Positions 7,946-18,904 of a stretch of 64,000 bases of DNA are shown here, piece after piece. Source of the stretch: Variovorax sp. 54 (GTDB lineage Bacteria; Pseudomonadota; Gammaproteobacteria; Burkholderiales; Burkholderiaceae_C); assembly GCF_002754375.1 (NCBI RefSeq), contig NZ_PEFF01000001.1, forward strand, positions 5,969,501 through 6,033,500, in the 5' to 3' direction. The notes under the pieces are model-generated. The model was not told the origin of the DNA. It made no database searches and worked only from the letters and a program-made list of their open reading frames with translations. The first letter of the stretch is position 1; every line of letters begins with the position of its first letter. A program made the position numbers and the translations under genes.

Positions 7946-8854
7946 TCATGGGGTGTTCGCCACGCTGTCAGGCAACAGCACCTGCTGTTGCGCCGCAGCC
8001 GTCGCGCGCAGAAACTCCCACACCGTCTGCATGCGCGCCAGGTGCTTCGTTTCCGCCGGCATCGACATCCAGAAGGTCCGCGTGAAGTTCGCCGCGTCCG
8101 GCAGCACCGGCTTGAGCGCGCGGTCGTCCTGCGCAATGAACGCCGGCAACACCGCAATCCCCGCACCCGCCGCCACTGCCCGGTGCTGCGCCAGCACGCT
8201 GGTGCTGCGCAGCGCAAAGCTGTCGGGGCGATGCAGTTCATCGAGGTACTGCAGTTCCTTGCTGAACAGCAGGTCGTCCACGTAGCTGATGAAGGTGTGG
8301 CCGCGCAGGTCTTCGCGGGTCTTGATGGGCTTGTGCGCGGCCAGGTATTGCTTCGACGCGTAGAGGCGCAGCGTGTAGTCGGTGAGCTTGGTCACCACCA
8401 CCGGCCCGCGCGCCGGGCGCTCGAGCGAGATGACGATGTCGGCCTCGCGCCGCGACAGGTGCACCAGCCGTGGCATGGCGAGCAGATCGATCGTGAGCTT
8501 GGGGTGCTGCACCGCGAACAGCGCGAGCTGCGGCGCGAGCACCACGGTGCCGAAGCCCTCGGTGGCGCCGATGCGCACCAGCCCCGACAGGCCTTCCTGC
8601 GAGGCCGGCGCGGTGCTCTCCACGGCCTGGAAGGCGCTTTCCATCGCCTCGACCTGCGGCTGCAATCGGCGGCCCGCTTCGGTGAGCCGGTGGCCGCCGG
8701 ATTCGCGCGAGAACAGGGGCGCGCCCACCTCCTTTTCGAGCGCCTGGATGCGCCGCGCGACGGTGGTGTGGTCGACCTCCAGCCGGCGCGCCGCGCTCAT
8801 CAGCGTGCCCGAGCGGGCGAGTTCGAGAAAGTAGCGCAGGTTGTCCCAGTCCAT
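7946..8854 (-). CDS. LysR-family regulator, divergent from the valine operon
   Basis: 302 residues from the ATG at 8854 (MDWDNLRYFLELARSGTLMS). An upstream in-frame ATG at 8917 would add 21 residues that do not fit the family. The winged-helix region covers residues 1-60 (SAARRLEVDHTTVARRIQALE) and is followed by a substrate-binding domain. The DHTTVARRI variant in the recognition helix is typical of LysR proteins placed beside mmsA. It is divergent from mmsA over 160 bases, so control of valine catabolism in response to a pathway acid or CoA ester is the obvious inference. Confidence 0.9.
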   Translation of the reverse strand: MDWDNLRYFLELARSGTLMSAARRLEVDHTTVARRIQALEKEVGAPLFSRESGGHRLTEAGRRLQPQVEAMESAFQAVESTAPASQEGLSGLVRIGATEGFGTVVLAPQLALFAVQHPKLTIDLLAMPRLVHLSRREADIVISLERPARGPVVVTKLTDYTLRLYASKQYLAAHKPIKTREDLRGHTFISYVDDLLFSKELQYLDELHRPDSFALRSTSVLAQHRAVAAGAGIAVLPAFIAQDDRALKPVLPDAANFTRTFWMSMPAETKHLARMQTVWEFLRATAAAQQQVLLPDSVANTP

Positions 8855-8908
8855 GTGCGTCCGGCCTTGTGTGCGGTGGGATGCGGCGCTTTGCATTTTT
8901 GCAAAGCG

Positions 8909-8933
8909 ATGACGCATATTTGTCTATTGTCAT
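8909..8933. promoter_or_regulatory. Inverted repeat in the LysR-mmsA spacer
   Basis: ATGAC (8909-8913) and GTCAT (8929-8933) are inverted with 15 bases between. Outer arms TTTGC and GCAAA flank them, giving a nested symmetric region from about 8898 to 8939 in AT-richer DNA between the divergent genes. It is a plausible LysR operator overlapping the regulator's own leader; binding is not shown. Confidence 0.4.
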
Positions 8934-9014
8934 GGCAAATCTGCAAAGCTAGGATGCGGGCTGCACCGGCTCGCGCTGGTACCGAATTTCACAGGATCAC
9001 AGGAGACAAACCCC

Positions 9015-10534
<1,520 letters not shown>

Positions 10535-10538
<4 letters not shown>

Positions 10539-10933
10539 GGCAGGGGCTTCGCGTCGCAGCCTGGGCCGCCATGGCGGCGCTTGCCTTGCTGGCCGGCGGG
10601 GCGCAGGCGGCCGGCTCTGATGAGCCGGTCGACTGCAACCCCAACGGTAACCAGCAGCAGATGAACGACTGCGCGCTGCGCGATTTCCGCGCGGCCGACG
10701 CCGAGCTCAACATCCGCTACGGCGAGGTGATGAAGACGCTCTCACCGCAGATGCGCGTCGCGCTGCGCACCGAACAGCGGACCTGGCTCAAGGGCCGCGA
10801 CCCCGGTTGCAAGCGGGCCGCGAAGGCGAACGAAGGCGGATCGATCTGGCCGCTGGTGTTCAACGCGTGCCTGGAAAAATCGACCCGCAAACGCACCGCC
10901 GAACTGGACCTCTGGAAGGGTCGTCAACAATGA
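10535..10933 (+). CDS. LprI/DUF1311-like exported protein inside the valine operon
   Basis: 132 residues from a GTG at 10535 that overlaps the mmsA stop (GTGA). An ATG at 10571 is possible but would cut into the signal peptide. A signal peptide ([15 protein letters not shown]) ends near residue 25. The mature part has the DUF1311 pattern, with Cys34, Cys46, Cys92 and Cys112 and the [20 protein letters not shown] helix, followed by [16 protein letters not shown]. Members include lysozyme-inhibitor-like LprI. Its stop overlaps the ATG of the dehydrogenase gene (ATGA), so this periplasmic protein is co-translated within a cytoplasmic pathway operon. Why it sits here is unknown. Confidence 0.82.
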
Positions 10934-12084
10934 ATTTCGAACTGTCCGAAGAACAGAACGCCTTTGCGCAGACCGCACGCGACTTTGCGCAGGCCGAGTT
11001 CGCGCCGCACGCCGCGCAGTGGGACGCTGAAGCCATCTTTCCGAAGGAGGCCATCGCCAAGGCGGGCGAGTTGGGCTTCTGCGGCCTGTACGCGCCCGAG
11101 CGCATCGGCGGCCTGGGCCTGCCGCGGCTCGACTCGGCGCTGGTGTTCGAGGAAATGGCCGCGGTCGATCCCTCGACCACGGCCTTCATCACGATCCACA
11201 ACATGGCGACGTGGATGCTCGGCACCTGGGCCACCGACGCGGTGGCGCAGCAGTGGGGCGAAGACCTCACGAGCGGGCGCAAGCTGGCGTCGTACTGCCT
11301 GACAGAACCGGGTGCGGGCTCCGACGCCGGCTCGCTGAAGACGCGGGCTGAACTGCAGGGCGCCGAGTACGTCATCAATGGCAACAAGGCCTTCATCTCC
11401 GGCGCCGGCTCGACCGACGTGCTGGTGCTCATGGCGCGCACGGGCGGCGCAGGCGCGAGTGGCATCTCGGCCTTCGCGGTGCCGGCCGACGCGCCGGGCG
11501 TGAGCTACGGCAAGAAGGAGCACAAGATGGGCTGGAACAGCCAGCCCACGCGCACCATCAACTTCGACAACGTGCGCGTGCCCGCGCAGAACCTGCTGGG
11601 CAAGGAAGGCGAGGGCTTTCGCATCGCCATGAAGGGCCTGGACGGCGGGCGCATCAACATCGCGACCTGCTCGGTGGGCGCGGCGCAAGGTGCGCTCGAC
11701 GCGGCGCGCCGCTACCTGCACGAGCGCCAGCAGTTCGGCAAGCCGATCGCGAGTTTCCAGGCGCTGCAGTTCAAGCTGGCCGACATGGCGACCGAGCTGG
11801 TCGCCGCGCGGCAGATGGTGCGGCTGGCTGCGAGCAAGCTCGACGCGGGCCATGTGGATGCGAGCACCTATTGCGCCATGGCCAAGCGCTTCGCGACCGA
11901 TGCGGGCTTCAACGTCTGCAACGACGCGTTGCAACTGCACGGCGGCTACGGCTACCTGAGCGAGTTCCCGCTCGAGCGTCTGGTGCGCGACACGCGCGTG
12001 CACCAGATCCTCGAAGGCACCAACGAAATCATGCGCGTCATCGTTGCGCGAAAATTGCTGGAAGGCGACAGCGACATCCGCTGA
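10930..12084 (+). CDS. Acyl-CoA dehydrogenase, probable isobutyryl-CoA dehydrogenase
   Basis: 384 residues, FAD-dependent, full length for the short/branched-chain family. The start at 10930 overlaps the previous stop and begins exactly at [20 protein letters not shown]. Signatures include CLTEPGAGSDAGSL and a QLHGGYGYLSEFPLERLVRD block. The catalytic glutamate is Glu362 in ILEGTNEIMR. Placed between mmsA and the hydrolase/mmsB genes, the likely reaction is isobutyryl-CoA to methacrylyl-CoA with electrons passed to ETF. Assignment to isobutyryl- rather than 2-methylbutyryl-CoA rests on context. Confidence 0.92.
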   Translation: MNFELSEEQNAFAQTARDFAQAEFAPHAAQWDAEAIFPKEAIAKAGELGFCGLYAPERIGGLGLPRLDSALVFEEMAAVDPSTTAFITIHNMATWMLGTWATDAVAQQWGEDLTSGRKLASYCLTEPGAGSDAGSLKTRAELQGAEYVINGNKAFISGAGSTDVLVLMARTGGAGASGISAFAVPADAPGVSYGKKEHKMGWNSQPTRTINFDNVRVPAQNLLGKEGEGFRIAMKGLDGGRINIATCSVGAAQGALDAARRYLHERQQFGKPIASFQALQFKLADMATELVAARQMVRLAASKLDAGHVDASTYCAMAKRFATDAGFNVCNDALQLHGGYGYLSEFPLERLVRDTRVHQILEGTNEIMRVIVARKLLEGDSDIR

Positions 12085-12120
12085 ACACGCCGTGAACCCG
12101 CTCTCCAGGACCTGAAAACA

Positions 12121-13239
12121 ATGACCGACAACGTAGTTCTCTTCAACGAAATCAAGACCGCCGGCGGCCAGCGCTTTGCCGTCGCCACGCTCAATGCACC
12201 GGCTTCGCTCAACGCGCTGTCCGTGGACATGGTGCGCCTGCTCACGCCCAAGCTGCGCGAGTGGGCGGCCGACGCCGGCATCGTCGGTGTGCTGCTGGAC
12301 GCGGCGGGCGAGAAGGCCTTCTGCGCCGGCGGCGACCTGCGCCAGCTCTACCAGACGCTGCTCGACTGCGGCCCCGAGCGCAACACCTACGCCGAAGACT
12401 TCTTCCGCGAAGAGTACGAGCTCGACCACCTGATCCACACCTTCCCCAAGCCCTTCCTGTGCTGGGGTCACGGCATCGTGATGGGCGGCGGCGTGGGCCT
12501 GCTGGCAGGTGCCTCGCACCGCGTGATGACGCTGCAAAGCCGCATCGCCATGCCCGAGATCAACATCGGCCTGTACCCCGACGTGGGCGGCAGCTGGTTC
12601 CTGCGCCGCACGCCGGGCCGCACGGGCCTCTTCCTGGCGCTCACGGCCGCCAACATCAACGCGCACGACACCATCTTCTGCGGCCTGGCCGACGTGCTGG
12701 TGCCGCAGGAGCGCAAGGCCGACGTGCTCGCCGCCATCGCGTCCACGCAGTGGGCCGGCGGCGACGCGCGGGCCGACCGCGCCACGCTGTCGCGCATCCT
12801 CGCCAAGGCGGGCGAGGGCACCGAGATGCCCGCGTCGAAGGTGCGCGAGCACTACGACACCATCAACGCGCTGATGGCCGGCGACGACCTGCTCGACATC
12901 GCGAAACGTCTGCGCGACGTGCAGAGCGACGACGCGTGGCTGCAGACCGCATCGAAGACTTTCACCAAGGGCGCGCCGAGCTCCATCGCGCTGAGCTTCG
13001 AGCTCTGGCAGCGCGTGCCGCGCATGTCGCTGGCCGAAGTGTTCCGCCTCGAATACTGGGCCTCGCTGGGCTTCTGCGCGAACAAGGATTTCGCCGAAGG
13101 CATCCGCGCCGTGCTGGTCGACAAGGACCGCAACCCGCGCTGGAACCCCGCCACGCTTGAAGAGATCACGCCCGCTTTCGTCGAAGACCACCTGCGCCCG
13201 CGCGGCGAGATGCCGGCCGAGCTGGCGTCGTTGACCTGA
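12121..13239 (+). CDS. 3-hydroxyisobutyryl-CoA hydrolase
   Basis: 372 residues, the longer crotonase-fold form characteristic of HIBCH rather than a 260-residue enoyl-CoA hydratase. The oxyanion-hole segments are GEKAFCAGGDLRQLYQ and GHGIVMGGGVGLLAGASHRV. The acidic residue and following motif PEINIGLYPDVGGSWFL are the classic HIBCH signature. A helical C-terminal extension contains the SSIALSFELWQRV segment. The enzyme releases free 3-hydroxyisobutyrate, the substrate of the next gene product. No separate short enoyl-CoA hydratase is present in the operon; hydration of methacrylyl-CoA must be supplied elsewhere. Confidence 0.93.
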   Translation: MTDNVVLFNEIKTAGGQRFAVATLNAPASLNALSVDMVRLLTPKLREWAADAGIVGVLLDAAGEKAFCAGGDLRQLYQTLLDCGPERNTYAEDFFREEYELDHLIHTFPKPFLCWGHGIVMGGGVGLLAGASHRVMTLQSRIAMPEINIGLYPDVGGSWFLRRTPGRTGLFLALTAANINAHDTIFCGLADVLVPQERKADVLAAIASTQWAGGDARADRATLSRILAKAGEGTEMPASKVREHYDTINALMAGDDLLDIAKRLRDVQSDDAWLQTASKTFTKGAPSSIALSFELWQRVPRMSLAEVFRLEYWASLGFCANKDFAEGIRAVLVDKDRNPRWNPATLEEITPAFVEDHLRPRGEMPAELASLT

Positions 13240-13279
13240 TCCGACCTATTCCCTGCACAGAACAACGGAGACAAGACAC

Positions 13280-14176
13280 ATGAAGATCGCATTCATCGGC
13301 CTGGGCAACATGGGCGGCCCGATGGCCCTGAACCTGCACAAGGCCGGCCACACGCTCAGCGCCTTCGACCTCTCGGCCGAGGCCTGCAAGAAGTTCGGCG
13401 CCGAGGGCCTGCCGATCGCGACCTCGGCCGCCGAGACGGTGGCCGGTGCCGAAGTGGTGATCAGCATGCTGCCCGCCAGCGCGCACGTCGAGGGCCTGTT
13501 CCTCGGCGGCGCCGGCAAGCCCGGCCTGCTCGACAGCATCCAGGCCGGCACGCTGGTGATCGACAGCAGCACCATTGCCGCTGCCACCTCGCGCAAGGTG
13601 GCCGAGGCCGCCGCTGCCAAGGGCATTGCGATGATCGATGCGCCCGTGTCGGGCGGCACCGGCGGTGCGATTGCCGGCACGCTGACCTTCATGGTCGGCG
13701 GTGAAACGGCAGACCTGGAGCGCGCGCGCCCGGTGCTCGAGAAGATGGGCGCCAACATCTTCCACGCCGGCGCGGCCGGTGCGGGCCAGACTGCCAAGAT
13801 CTGCAACAACATGCTGCTCGGCATCCTGATGATCGGCACCTCGGAAGCGCTCGCGCTGGGCGTGGCCAATGGGCTCGATCCGAAGGTGCTGTCGGAAATC
13901 ATGCGCCGCAGCTCGGGCGGCAACTGGGCGCTCGAGAAGTACAACCCGATGCCGGGCGTGATGGAGACGTCGCCCGCCTCGAAGAACTACGCGGGCGGTT
14001 TCGGCACCGACCTGATGCTCAAGGACCTGGGGCTGGCCCAGGAAAACGCGAGCGCAGTGCGTGCTTCCACGCCGCTGGGCGGCCTGGCGCGCAGCCTGTA
14101 CGCGGCACACAGCCTTGCGGGCCACGGCGCGCTCGATTTCTCGAGCGTGCTGAAGCTGGTTCAGAAGGCCGGCTGA
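13280..14176 (+). CDS. mmsB: 3-hydroxyisobutyrate dehydrogenase
   Basis: 298 residues, beta-hydroxyacid dehydrogenase family. The NAD-binding motif IGLGNMGGPMALNL is at the N-terminus, the substrate-binding signature is DAPVSGGTGGAIAGTLTFM, and the catalytic Lys173 lies in GAGQTAKICNNMLL. It oxidises 3-hydroxyisobutyrate to methylmalonate semialdehyde, the mmsA substrate, closing the pathway. GGAGACAA at 13267-13274 precedes the ATG. The 3' end overlaps the convergent MFS gene by 16 bases. Confidence 0.95.
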   Translation: MKIAFIGLGNMGGPMALNLHKAGHTLSAFDLSAEACKKFGAEGLPIATSAAETVAGAEVVISMLPASAHVEGLFLGGAGKPGLLDSIQAGTLVIDSSTIAAATSRKVAEAAAAKGIAMIDAPVSGGTGGAIAGTLTFMVGGETADLERARPVLEKMGANIFHAGAAGAGQTAKICNNMLLGILMIGTSEALALGVANGLDPKVLSEIMRRSSGGNWALEKYNPMPGVMETSPASKNYAGGFGTDLMLKDLGLAQENASAVRASTPLGGLARSLYAAHSLAGHGALDFSSVLKLVQKAG

Positions 14177-15426
14177 GCGGCGCGCCGGCCGCGCCGCGCC
14201 ATCGCGAGCAGCAGGCCGGCCGCCACGAGGTTGGCGCCGATCGCCACGAGGATCGGCAGCAGGTAGCTGCGCGTGAGGTCGAAGGCGAAACCCGCGGCGC
14301 TCGGCCCGATCAGCGTGCCGATCGCCACGCTGGTGTACAGGATGCCGATGATCGCGCCGATGTGGCGCCCGCCGAACCAGTCCATCACCAGCGCGGGCAG
14401 CAACGCCACGAAGCCACCGTAGAACACGCCGTAGGCGAAGGCGAACAGGGCCAACCCCCAGAACCCGCCTGACACGGCCCACACCACCAGCGACAGCGCC
14501 ATGCCCGCCGACATCAGCGGCAGCGCGTAGTGCCGGCCCATGCGGTCGGCCAGTCCGCCGAGGAAGAAGCGGCCCGCCGTGCTGCCGACGCCGATCGCAC
14601 CGAGCAGCAGCACCGCCGATGACGCAGCCACGCCGTGGTCGAGCGCGTAGGGCACCAGGTGCACGAAGGGCACGAACAAGCCGAACGAGCTGATGAGGCA
14701 GGCCGCGTACAGCCCGGCGAAACGGCCGGAGCCGATGGCCTCGCGCACCGAGGCGCCGGACGGCAGCGCGGCGGATGCTTGCGCCTTCGGCGGATCGCCG
14801 TCAGGGCCGAGGCCGCGTGCGCGCGGATCGTTCTCCACCAGCAGCGCCAGGCCCACGCCGACCACGGCCGCGAGCACGCCGAGCGCCAGGTAGGCATCGC
14901 GCCAGCCCAGCGTGTCGATGAGCCACGAGGCCAGCGGCGGCATCGCCAGCGTGCCCACGCCGATGCCGCTCACCGCGAGCCCCGAGGCGAAGCCGCGCTG
15001 GCGCACGAACCAGCGCTGCACCGCGCCCAGCACCGGCACGTACGAGGCCCCCACGCCGAGGCCGACACCGAGCCCATACGCCCAGAAGATCTGCGTCAGG
15101 CTGCGCGCCTGGCTCGCGAGCGCCAGCCCGAGGCCGACCAGCACCATGCCCGCGACCGCGAGCCGCCGTGCGCCCCAGCGGTCGGCGAGCGGGCCGCTGA
15201 ACACGCCGAGGCCGAAGTACAGGAAACCCGCGAGCGAGAACACCAGCGACACCTCACCGCGCGACGCGCCGAAGTCGCGCTGCAGTGCGTCGAGGAACGC
15301 GCTGAAGGTGTAGGCGCAGCCGAAGCCCACGAACATCACGGCGAAGGCGCCGGCGACCACGAGCCAGCCGTGGAAGAAGCGGGGGCGCGGAATGGCAGGG
15401 GTGTCGAGCGTTTTCGGAGATGTCAT
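14161..15426 (-). CDS. MFS transporter, monocarboxylate/oxalate-formate antiporter-like
   Basis: 421 residues with about twelve hydrophobic segments in two halves joined by a charged loop near residues 195-225. The N-terminal half opens with RFFHGWLVVAGAFAVMFVGF and has the MFS motif GPLADRWGARRLAVAG after helix 2. The second half repeats it as GGLADRMGRHYALPL. The pattern fits the OFA/monocarboxylate branch of the major facilitator superfamily. Being convergent with mmsB it is not part of the valine operon. The substrate is unknown; an organic acid is the family-based guess. Confidence 0.85.
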   Translation of the reverse strand: MTSPKTLDTPAIPRPRFFHGWLVVAGAFAVMFVGFGCAYTFSAFLDALQRDFGASRGEVSLVFSLAGFLYFGLGVFSGPLADRWGARRLAVAGMVLVGLGLALASQARSLTQIFWAYGLGVGLGVGASYVPVLGAVQRWFVRQRGFASGLAVSGIGVGTLAMPPLASWLIDTLGWRDAYLALGVLAAVVGVGLALLVENDPRARGLGPDGDPPKAQASAALPSGASVREAIGSGRFAGLYAACLISSFGLFVPFVHLVPYALDHGVAASSAVLLLGAIGVGSTAGRFFLGGLADRMGRHYALPLMSAGMALSLVVWAVSGGFWGLALFAFAYGVFYGGFVALLPALVMDWFGGRHIGAIIGILYTSVAIGTLIGPSAAGFAFDLTRSYLLPILVAIGANLVAAGLLLAMARRGRRAAQPAF

Positions 15427-15512
15427 GGAGCGGTCCGTGGTGGTGGTCGATCTTCAGGCCGTGCACCACCACGCACTGGCCGGATTCGGACGTGATCCTC
15501 CCACCCTCGGGC

Positions 15513-16439
15513 TCACAGCAATTCGATCCCCGGCAGGCTCTTGAAGCAACTCTCGCGCGTGACGCGCACGAAGTCGTCCAGCCAGGGCCGTGCCGACGTC
15601 GCCTGCGTGCAGGCCATGTAGAGCCGCCCCGTCAGGCCCTTGGCGCCCACGCGGCGTGCCGTGACGTAGCCGCGGTCGAGGTAATTCTGCACCGCCCACA
15701 GCGGCAGCGTTGCCACGCCGCGCCCGCTCGCCACCAGCTGCAGCATCGCCACCGTGAGCTCGGTCGTGCGCCGGTGCGCGGGCTCGACGCCGGCGGGCGC
15801 CAGCACCTGCCGCACGATGTCGAGCATCTCGTCGGGCACGGGGTAGGTGATGAGCGTCTGGTCGGCGAAGTGGCGCGCCGTGAGGTGCGGCCTGGCCGTC
15901 AGCGCGTGGTCGTTGGCCAGCAGCGCCACGATCTCGAAGCGGAACAGCGCGTGGTAGTCGACCGTTTCATCGGGGTCTTCCTCGGAGACGATCGCCACCT
16001 CGGCGCGGTTCTGCATCACGAGCGCGATCGGGTCGGGGTGGAAGCCCGAGACGATGTCGAGTTCGATCTCGGGCCAGCGCTGGCGAAAGGCGTCCATCGC
16101 GGGCATCAGCCAGTCGAAGCAGGTGTGGCACTCGACCACGATGCGCAGTTGCCCGCTGCGCCCCAGCGCCAGCCGCGCCACGTCGCGCTCGGCCTCTTCG
16201 ATGAGCGGCAGCGCGGTGTCGGCCAGCTGCAGCAGCCGCAGCCCCGTGGTGCTGAACTGCGGCGGCACCGACTTGCGCTCGAACAGCTGGGCGCCGTAGC
16301 GGTCTTCGAGCAGCTTGATCTGGTGCGACAGCGCCGACTGCGTGAGGTTGAGCAGCTGCGCCGCGCGCACCAGGCTGCCGGTGTCGCGCAACGCGGCCAG
16401 CGTGCGCAGGTGGCGGATTTCGAGGATGGACTGCATCAT
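15513..16439 (-). CDS. metR: LysR-family regulator of methionine synthesis, MetR
   Basis: 308 residues (307 if the second ATG at 16436 is used). The helix-turn-helix is at residues 20-45 (LVRAAQLLNLTQSALSHQIKLLE), and ECHTCFDWLMPAMDAFR in the effector domain is characteristic of MetR, which senses homocysteine. It is divergent from metE over about 100 bases and carries a perfect MetR-type box at 16439-16451 overlapping its start. Together these make the assignment firm. MetR is expected to activate metE and repress itself. Confidence 0.93.
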   Translation of the reverse strand: MMQSILEIRHLRTLAALRDTGSLVRAAQLLNLTQSALSHQIKLLEDRYGAQLFERKSVPPQFSTTGLRLLQLADTALPLIEEAERDVARLALGRSGQLRIVVECHTCFDWLMPAMDAFRQRWPEIELDIVSGFHPDPIALVMQNRAEVAIVSEEDPDETVDYHALFRFEIVALLANDHALTARPHLTARHFADQTLITYPVPDEMLDIVRQVLAPAGVEPAHRRTTELTVAMLQLVASGRGVATLPLWAVQNYLDRGYVTARRVGAKGLTGRLYMACTQATSARPWLDDFVRVTRESCFKSLPGIELL

Positions 16440-16451
16440 GAAAATGATTCA
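16439..16451. promoter_or_regulatory. MetR box between metR and metE
   Basis: TGAAAATGATTCA exactly fits the established MetR consensus TGAA-N5-TTCA. It overlaps the metR start codon, 88 bases before the metE ATG, so a bound dimer could repress metR and activate metE. A further TGAA half-site occurs at 16476-16479. Confidence 0.8.
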
Positions 16452-16538
16452 AGCGAATGGGCAAAAGGTTTCGTTTGAATCATATGCGCCAAACGCCGAC
16501 CATCATCGGTTTCCAAGATCAGCGACCGGACCACCTGC

Positions 16539-18884
16539 ATGACCACCCGTACCCACATCCTCGGCTTTCCGCGCATGGGCGCCCGCCGGGAACTCAAGTT
16601 CGCCCTCGAAAAGCACTGGCGCGGCGAGACCGACCATGCCGCACTCGAAGCCGTCGGCGACACCTTGCGCGCGCGCCACTGGCAGGCGCAGCGCGATGCG
16701 GGGCTCGACTTCGTGACCGTGGGCGACTTCGCCTTCTACGACCACGTGGCCAACCACATCCAGCTGCTCGGCTGCGAGCCGGCGCGTTTCGACTTCAGCG
16801 GCGACGAGCCCGAGCTGTCGCGCTACTTCAAGATGGCGCGCGGCGTGGAAGACGAGGCGGGCCACGTGCACGGCGACAGCTGCACCCACGGCGCCGAAGG
16901 CACCTTCGCGCTCGAGATGACCAAGTGGTTCGACACCAACTACCACTACCTTGTGCCCGAGTTCAAGGCCGACACGCAGTTCAAGCTCGCATCGACGCGC
17001 CTGTTCGACGAGGTCGCGCAGGCGCAGCAGGCCGGCCACGCGGTCAAGGCCGTGCTGCTGGGGCCGCTGAGCTTCCTGTACCTGGGCAAGGAGAAGACCG
17101 CCGGCTTCGACCGCTTCTCGCTGCTCGATGCGCTGCTGCCGGTGTACGAGCAAGTGCTGAACCGCCTGAAGCAGCAGGGCGTGGAATGGGTGCAGATCGA
17201 CGAGCCCATCCTCGGCCTGGACCTGCCCGAGGCCTGGCGCAACGCCTTCGAGCGCGCGTACTGGCAACTGGCCCGCAGCGCGCCCAAGCTGATGCTGGCC
17301 ACGTACTTCTCGCCGCTGTCCGAGAACCTGCGCCTGGCCTGCCAGTTGCCGGTGGCCGGCCTGCACGTCGATGCCGTGCGCGCACCGCAGGAGCTGACCG
17401 GCGTGGCCGACTGGCTGCCGGCGCACAAGGTGCTGTCGGTCGGCGTGGTCGATGGTCGCAACATCTGGCGCACCGACGTTGATGTGGCGCTGGGCAAGCT
17501 CAGGCCCGTGGCCGAGAAGCACCAAGGCGAGTTGTGGATCGCGCCGTCGTGTTCGTTGCTGCATGTGCCGTTCAGCCTCGCGGCCGAGACGAAGCTCGAC
17601 ACCGAATTGACCTCGTGGCTCGCCTTTGCGATCGAGAAGCTCGATGAGTTGCGCGTGCTGCGCGCCGCCGTCGATGGCGACGAGGCCTCGGTGGCCGCCG
17701 AACTCAAGGCCGCGCGTGCTGCCGTGGCCGCGCGCCGCGCCAGCCCGCGCGTGCACCGTGCCGACGTGGCGCTGCGCCTGGCGCGCAGCGTGGTCGGCGA
17801 CGACCGCCGCGTCTCGGCCTTCCCATTGCGCCAGCAGCTGCAGCGCACGCGCTTCGCATTGCCCGCGCTGCCGACCACCACCATCGGCTCGTTCCCGCAG
17901 ACCGCCGACATCCGCGCCGCCCGCGCCGCCTTCAAGCGCGGCGAACTCGACGCCGCCGGCTACCGCGAGAAGATGCGCGCGGAGATCGCCCTCGCCGTGC
18001 GCAAGCAGGAAGAACTTGGCATCGACGTGCTGGTGCATGGCGAGGCCGAGCGCAACGACATGGTCGAGTACTTCGGCGAGCAGCTCGACGGCTTCGCCTT
18101 CACGGCCAACGGCTGGGTGCAGTCGTACGGCTCGCGCTGCGTGAAGCCGCCGGTGATCTTCGGCGACGTGGCACGCCCGGCGCCGATGACGGTCGAATGG
18201 ACTGCGTATGCGCAGAGCCTCACGAAGCTGCCGATGAAGGGCATGCTGACCGGCCCCGTGACCATCCTGCAGTGGTCCTTCGTGCGCGACGACCAGCCGC
18301 GCGCCACCACCTGCGAGCAGATCGCGTGGGCGATCCGCGACGAGGTGAACGACCTCGAGGGCGCGGGCATCGGCATCATCCAGATCGACGAGCCCGCCAT
18401 CCGCGAAGGCCTGCCGCTGCGCCGCGCGGGCTGGCCGGCGTACCTGAAGGCGGCCACGCGCGCCTTCCGCATCAGCGCCTCGGGCGTGCGCGACCAGACG
18501 CAGATCCACACGCACATGTGCTATTCGGAATTCAACGACATCCTGCCGGAGATCGCGGCGATGGACGCCGACGTGATCACCATCGAGACCAGCCGCTCGG
18601 ACATGGAGCTGCTGCGCGGCTTCGGCGGGGAGAACAATTCAGGGGGCTTCCGCTACCCGAACGAGATCGGCCCCGGCGTGTACGACATCCACTCGCCGCG
18701 CGTGCCCTCGGTCGACGAGATCGTGCGCCTCATGCGCAAGGCCGCGCAGGTGGTGCCGGGCGAGAACCTCTGGATCAACCCCGACTGCGGCCTTAAGACC
18801 CGTGGCTGGCCCGAGACCGAGGCGGCGCTGTCGAACATGGTGGCGGCTGCGAAGCTGCTGCGCGAGGAGCTGGCGCAGGCCTAA
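16539..18884 (+). CDS. metE: Cobalamin-independent methionine synthase
   Basis: 781 residues, full length, with the two duplicated barrel halves of MetE. It methylates homocysteine using 5-methyltetrahydropteroyltri-L-glutamate. The C-terminal half carries the zinc ligands His659 and Cys661 in [10 protein letters not shown] and Cys750 in [11 protein letters not shown], plus the [11 protein letters not shown] and [13 protein letters not shown] signatures. The N-terminal half shows [18 protein letters not shown]. The spacer before it is too short for a cobalamin riboswitch; control appears to be through MetR. Confidence 0.97.
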   Translation: MTTRTHILGFPRMGARRELKFALEKHWRGETDHAALEAVGDTLRARHWQAQRDAGLDFVTVGDFAFYDHVANHIQLLGCEPARFDFSGDEPELSRYFKMARGVEDEAGHVHGDSCTHGAEGTFALEMTKWFDTNYHYLVPEFKADTQFKLASTRLFDEVAQAQQAGHAVKAVLLGPLSFLYLGKEKTAGFDRFSLLDALLPVYEQVLNRLKQQGVEWVQIDEPILGLDLPEAWRNAFERAYWQLARSAPKLMLATYFSPLSENLRLACQLPVAGLHVDAVRAPQELTGVADWLPAHKVLSVGVVDGRNIWRTDVDVALGKLRPVAEKHQGELWIAPSCSLLHVPFSLAAETKLDTELTSWLAFAIEKLDELRVLRAAVDGDEASVAAELKAARAAVAARRASPRVHRADVALRLARSVVGDDRRVSAFPLRQQLQRTRFALPALPTTTIGSFPQTADIRAARAAFKRGELDAAGYREKMRAEIALAVRKQEELGIDVLVHGEAERNDMVEYFGEQLDGFAFTANGWVQSYGSRCVKPPVIFGDVARPAPMTVEWTAYAQSLTKLPMKGMLTGPVTILQWSFVRDDQPRATTCEQIAWAIRDEVNDLEGAGIGIIQIDEPAIREGLPLRRAGWPAYLKAATRAFRISASGVRDQTQIHTHMCYSEFNDILPEIAAMDADVITIETSRSDMELLRGFGGENNSGGFRYPNEIGPGVYDIHSPRVPSVDEIVRLMRKAAQVVPGENLWINPDCGLKTRGWPETEAALSNMVAAAKLLREELAQA

Positions 18885-18904
18885 GAACGCGGGAAGGGCG
18901 GGGA

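Noticed and set aside
10924..13191. A 755-residue minus-strand open frame across the dehydrogenase and hydrolase genes
   Set aside because: Antisense shadow of two clearly recognised enzyme genes; composition is typical of the complementary strand of high-GC coding DNA.
16440..16538. Cobalamin riboswitch upstream of metE
   Set aside because: The spacer is only about 100 bases and lacks a B12-box-like sequence, while a perfect MetR box is present.
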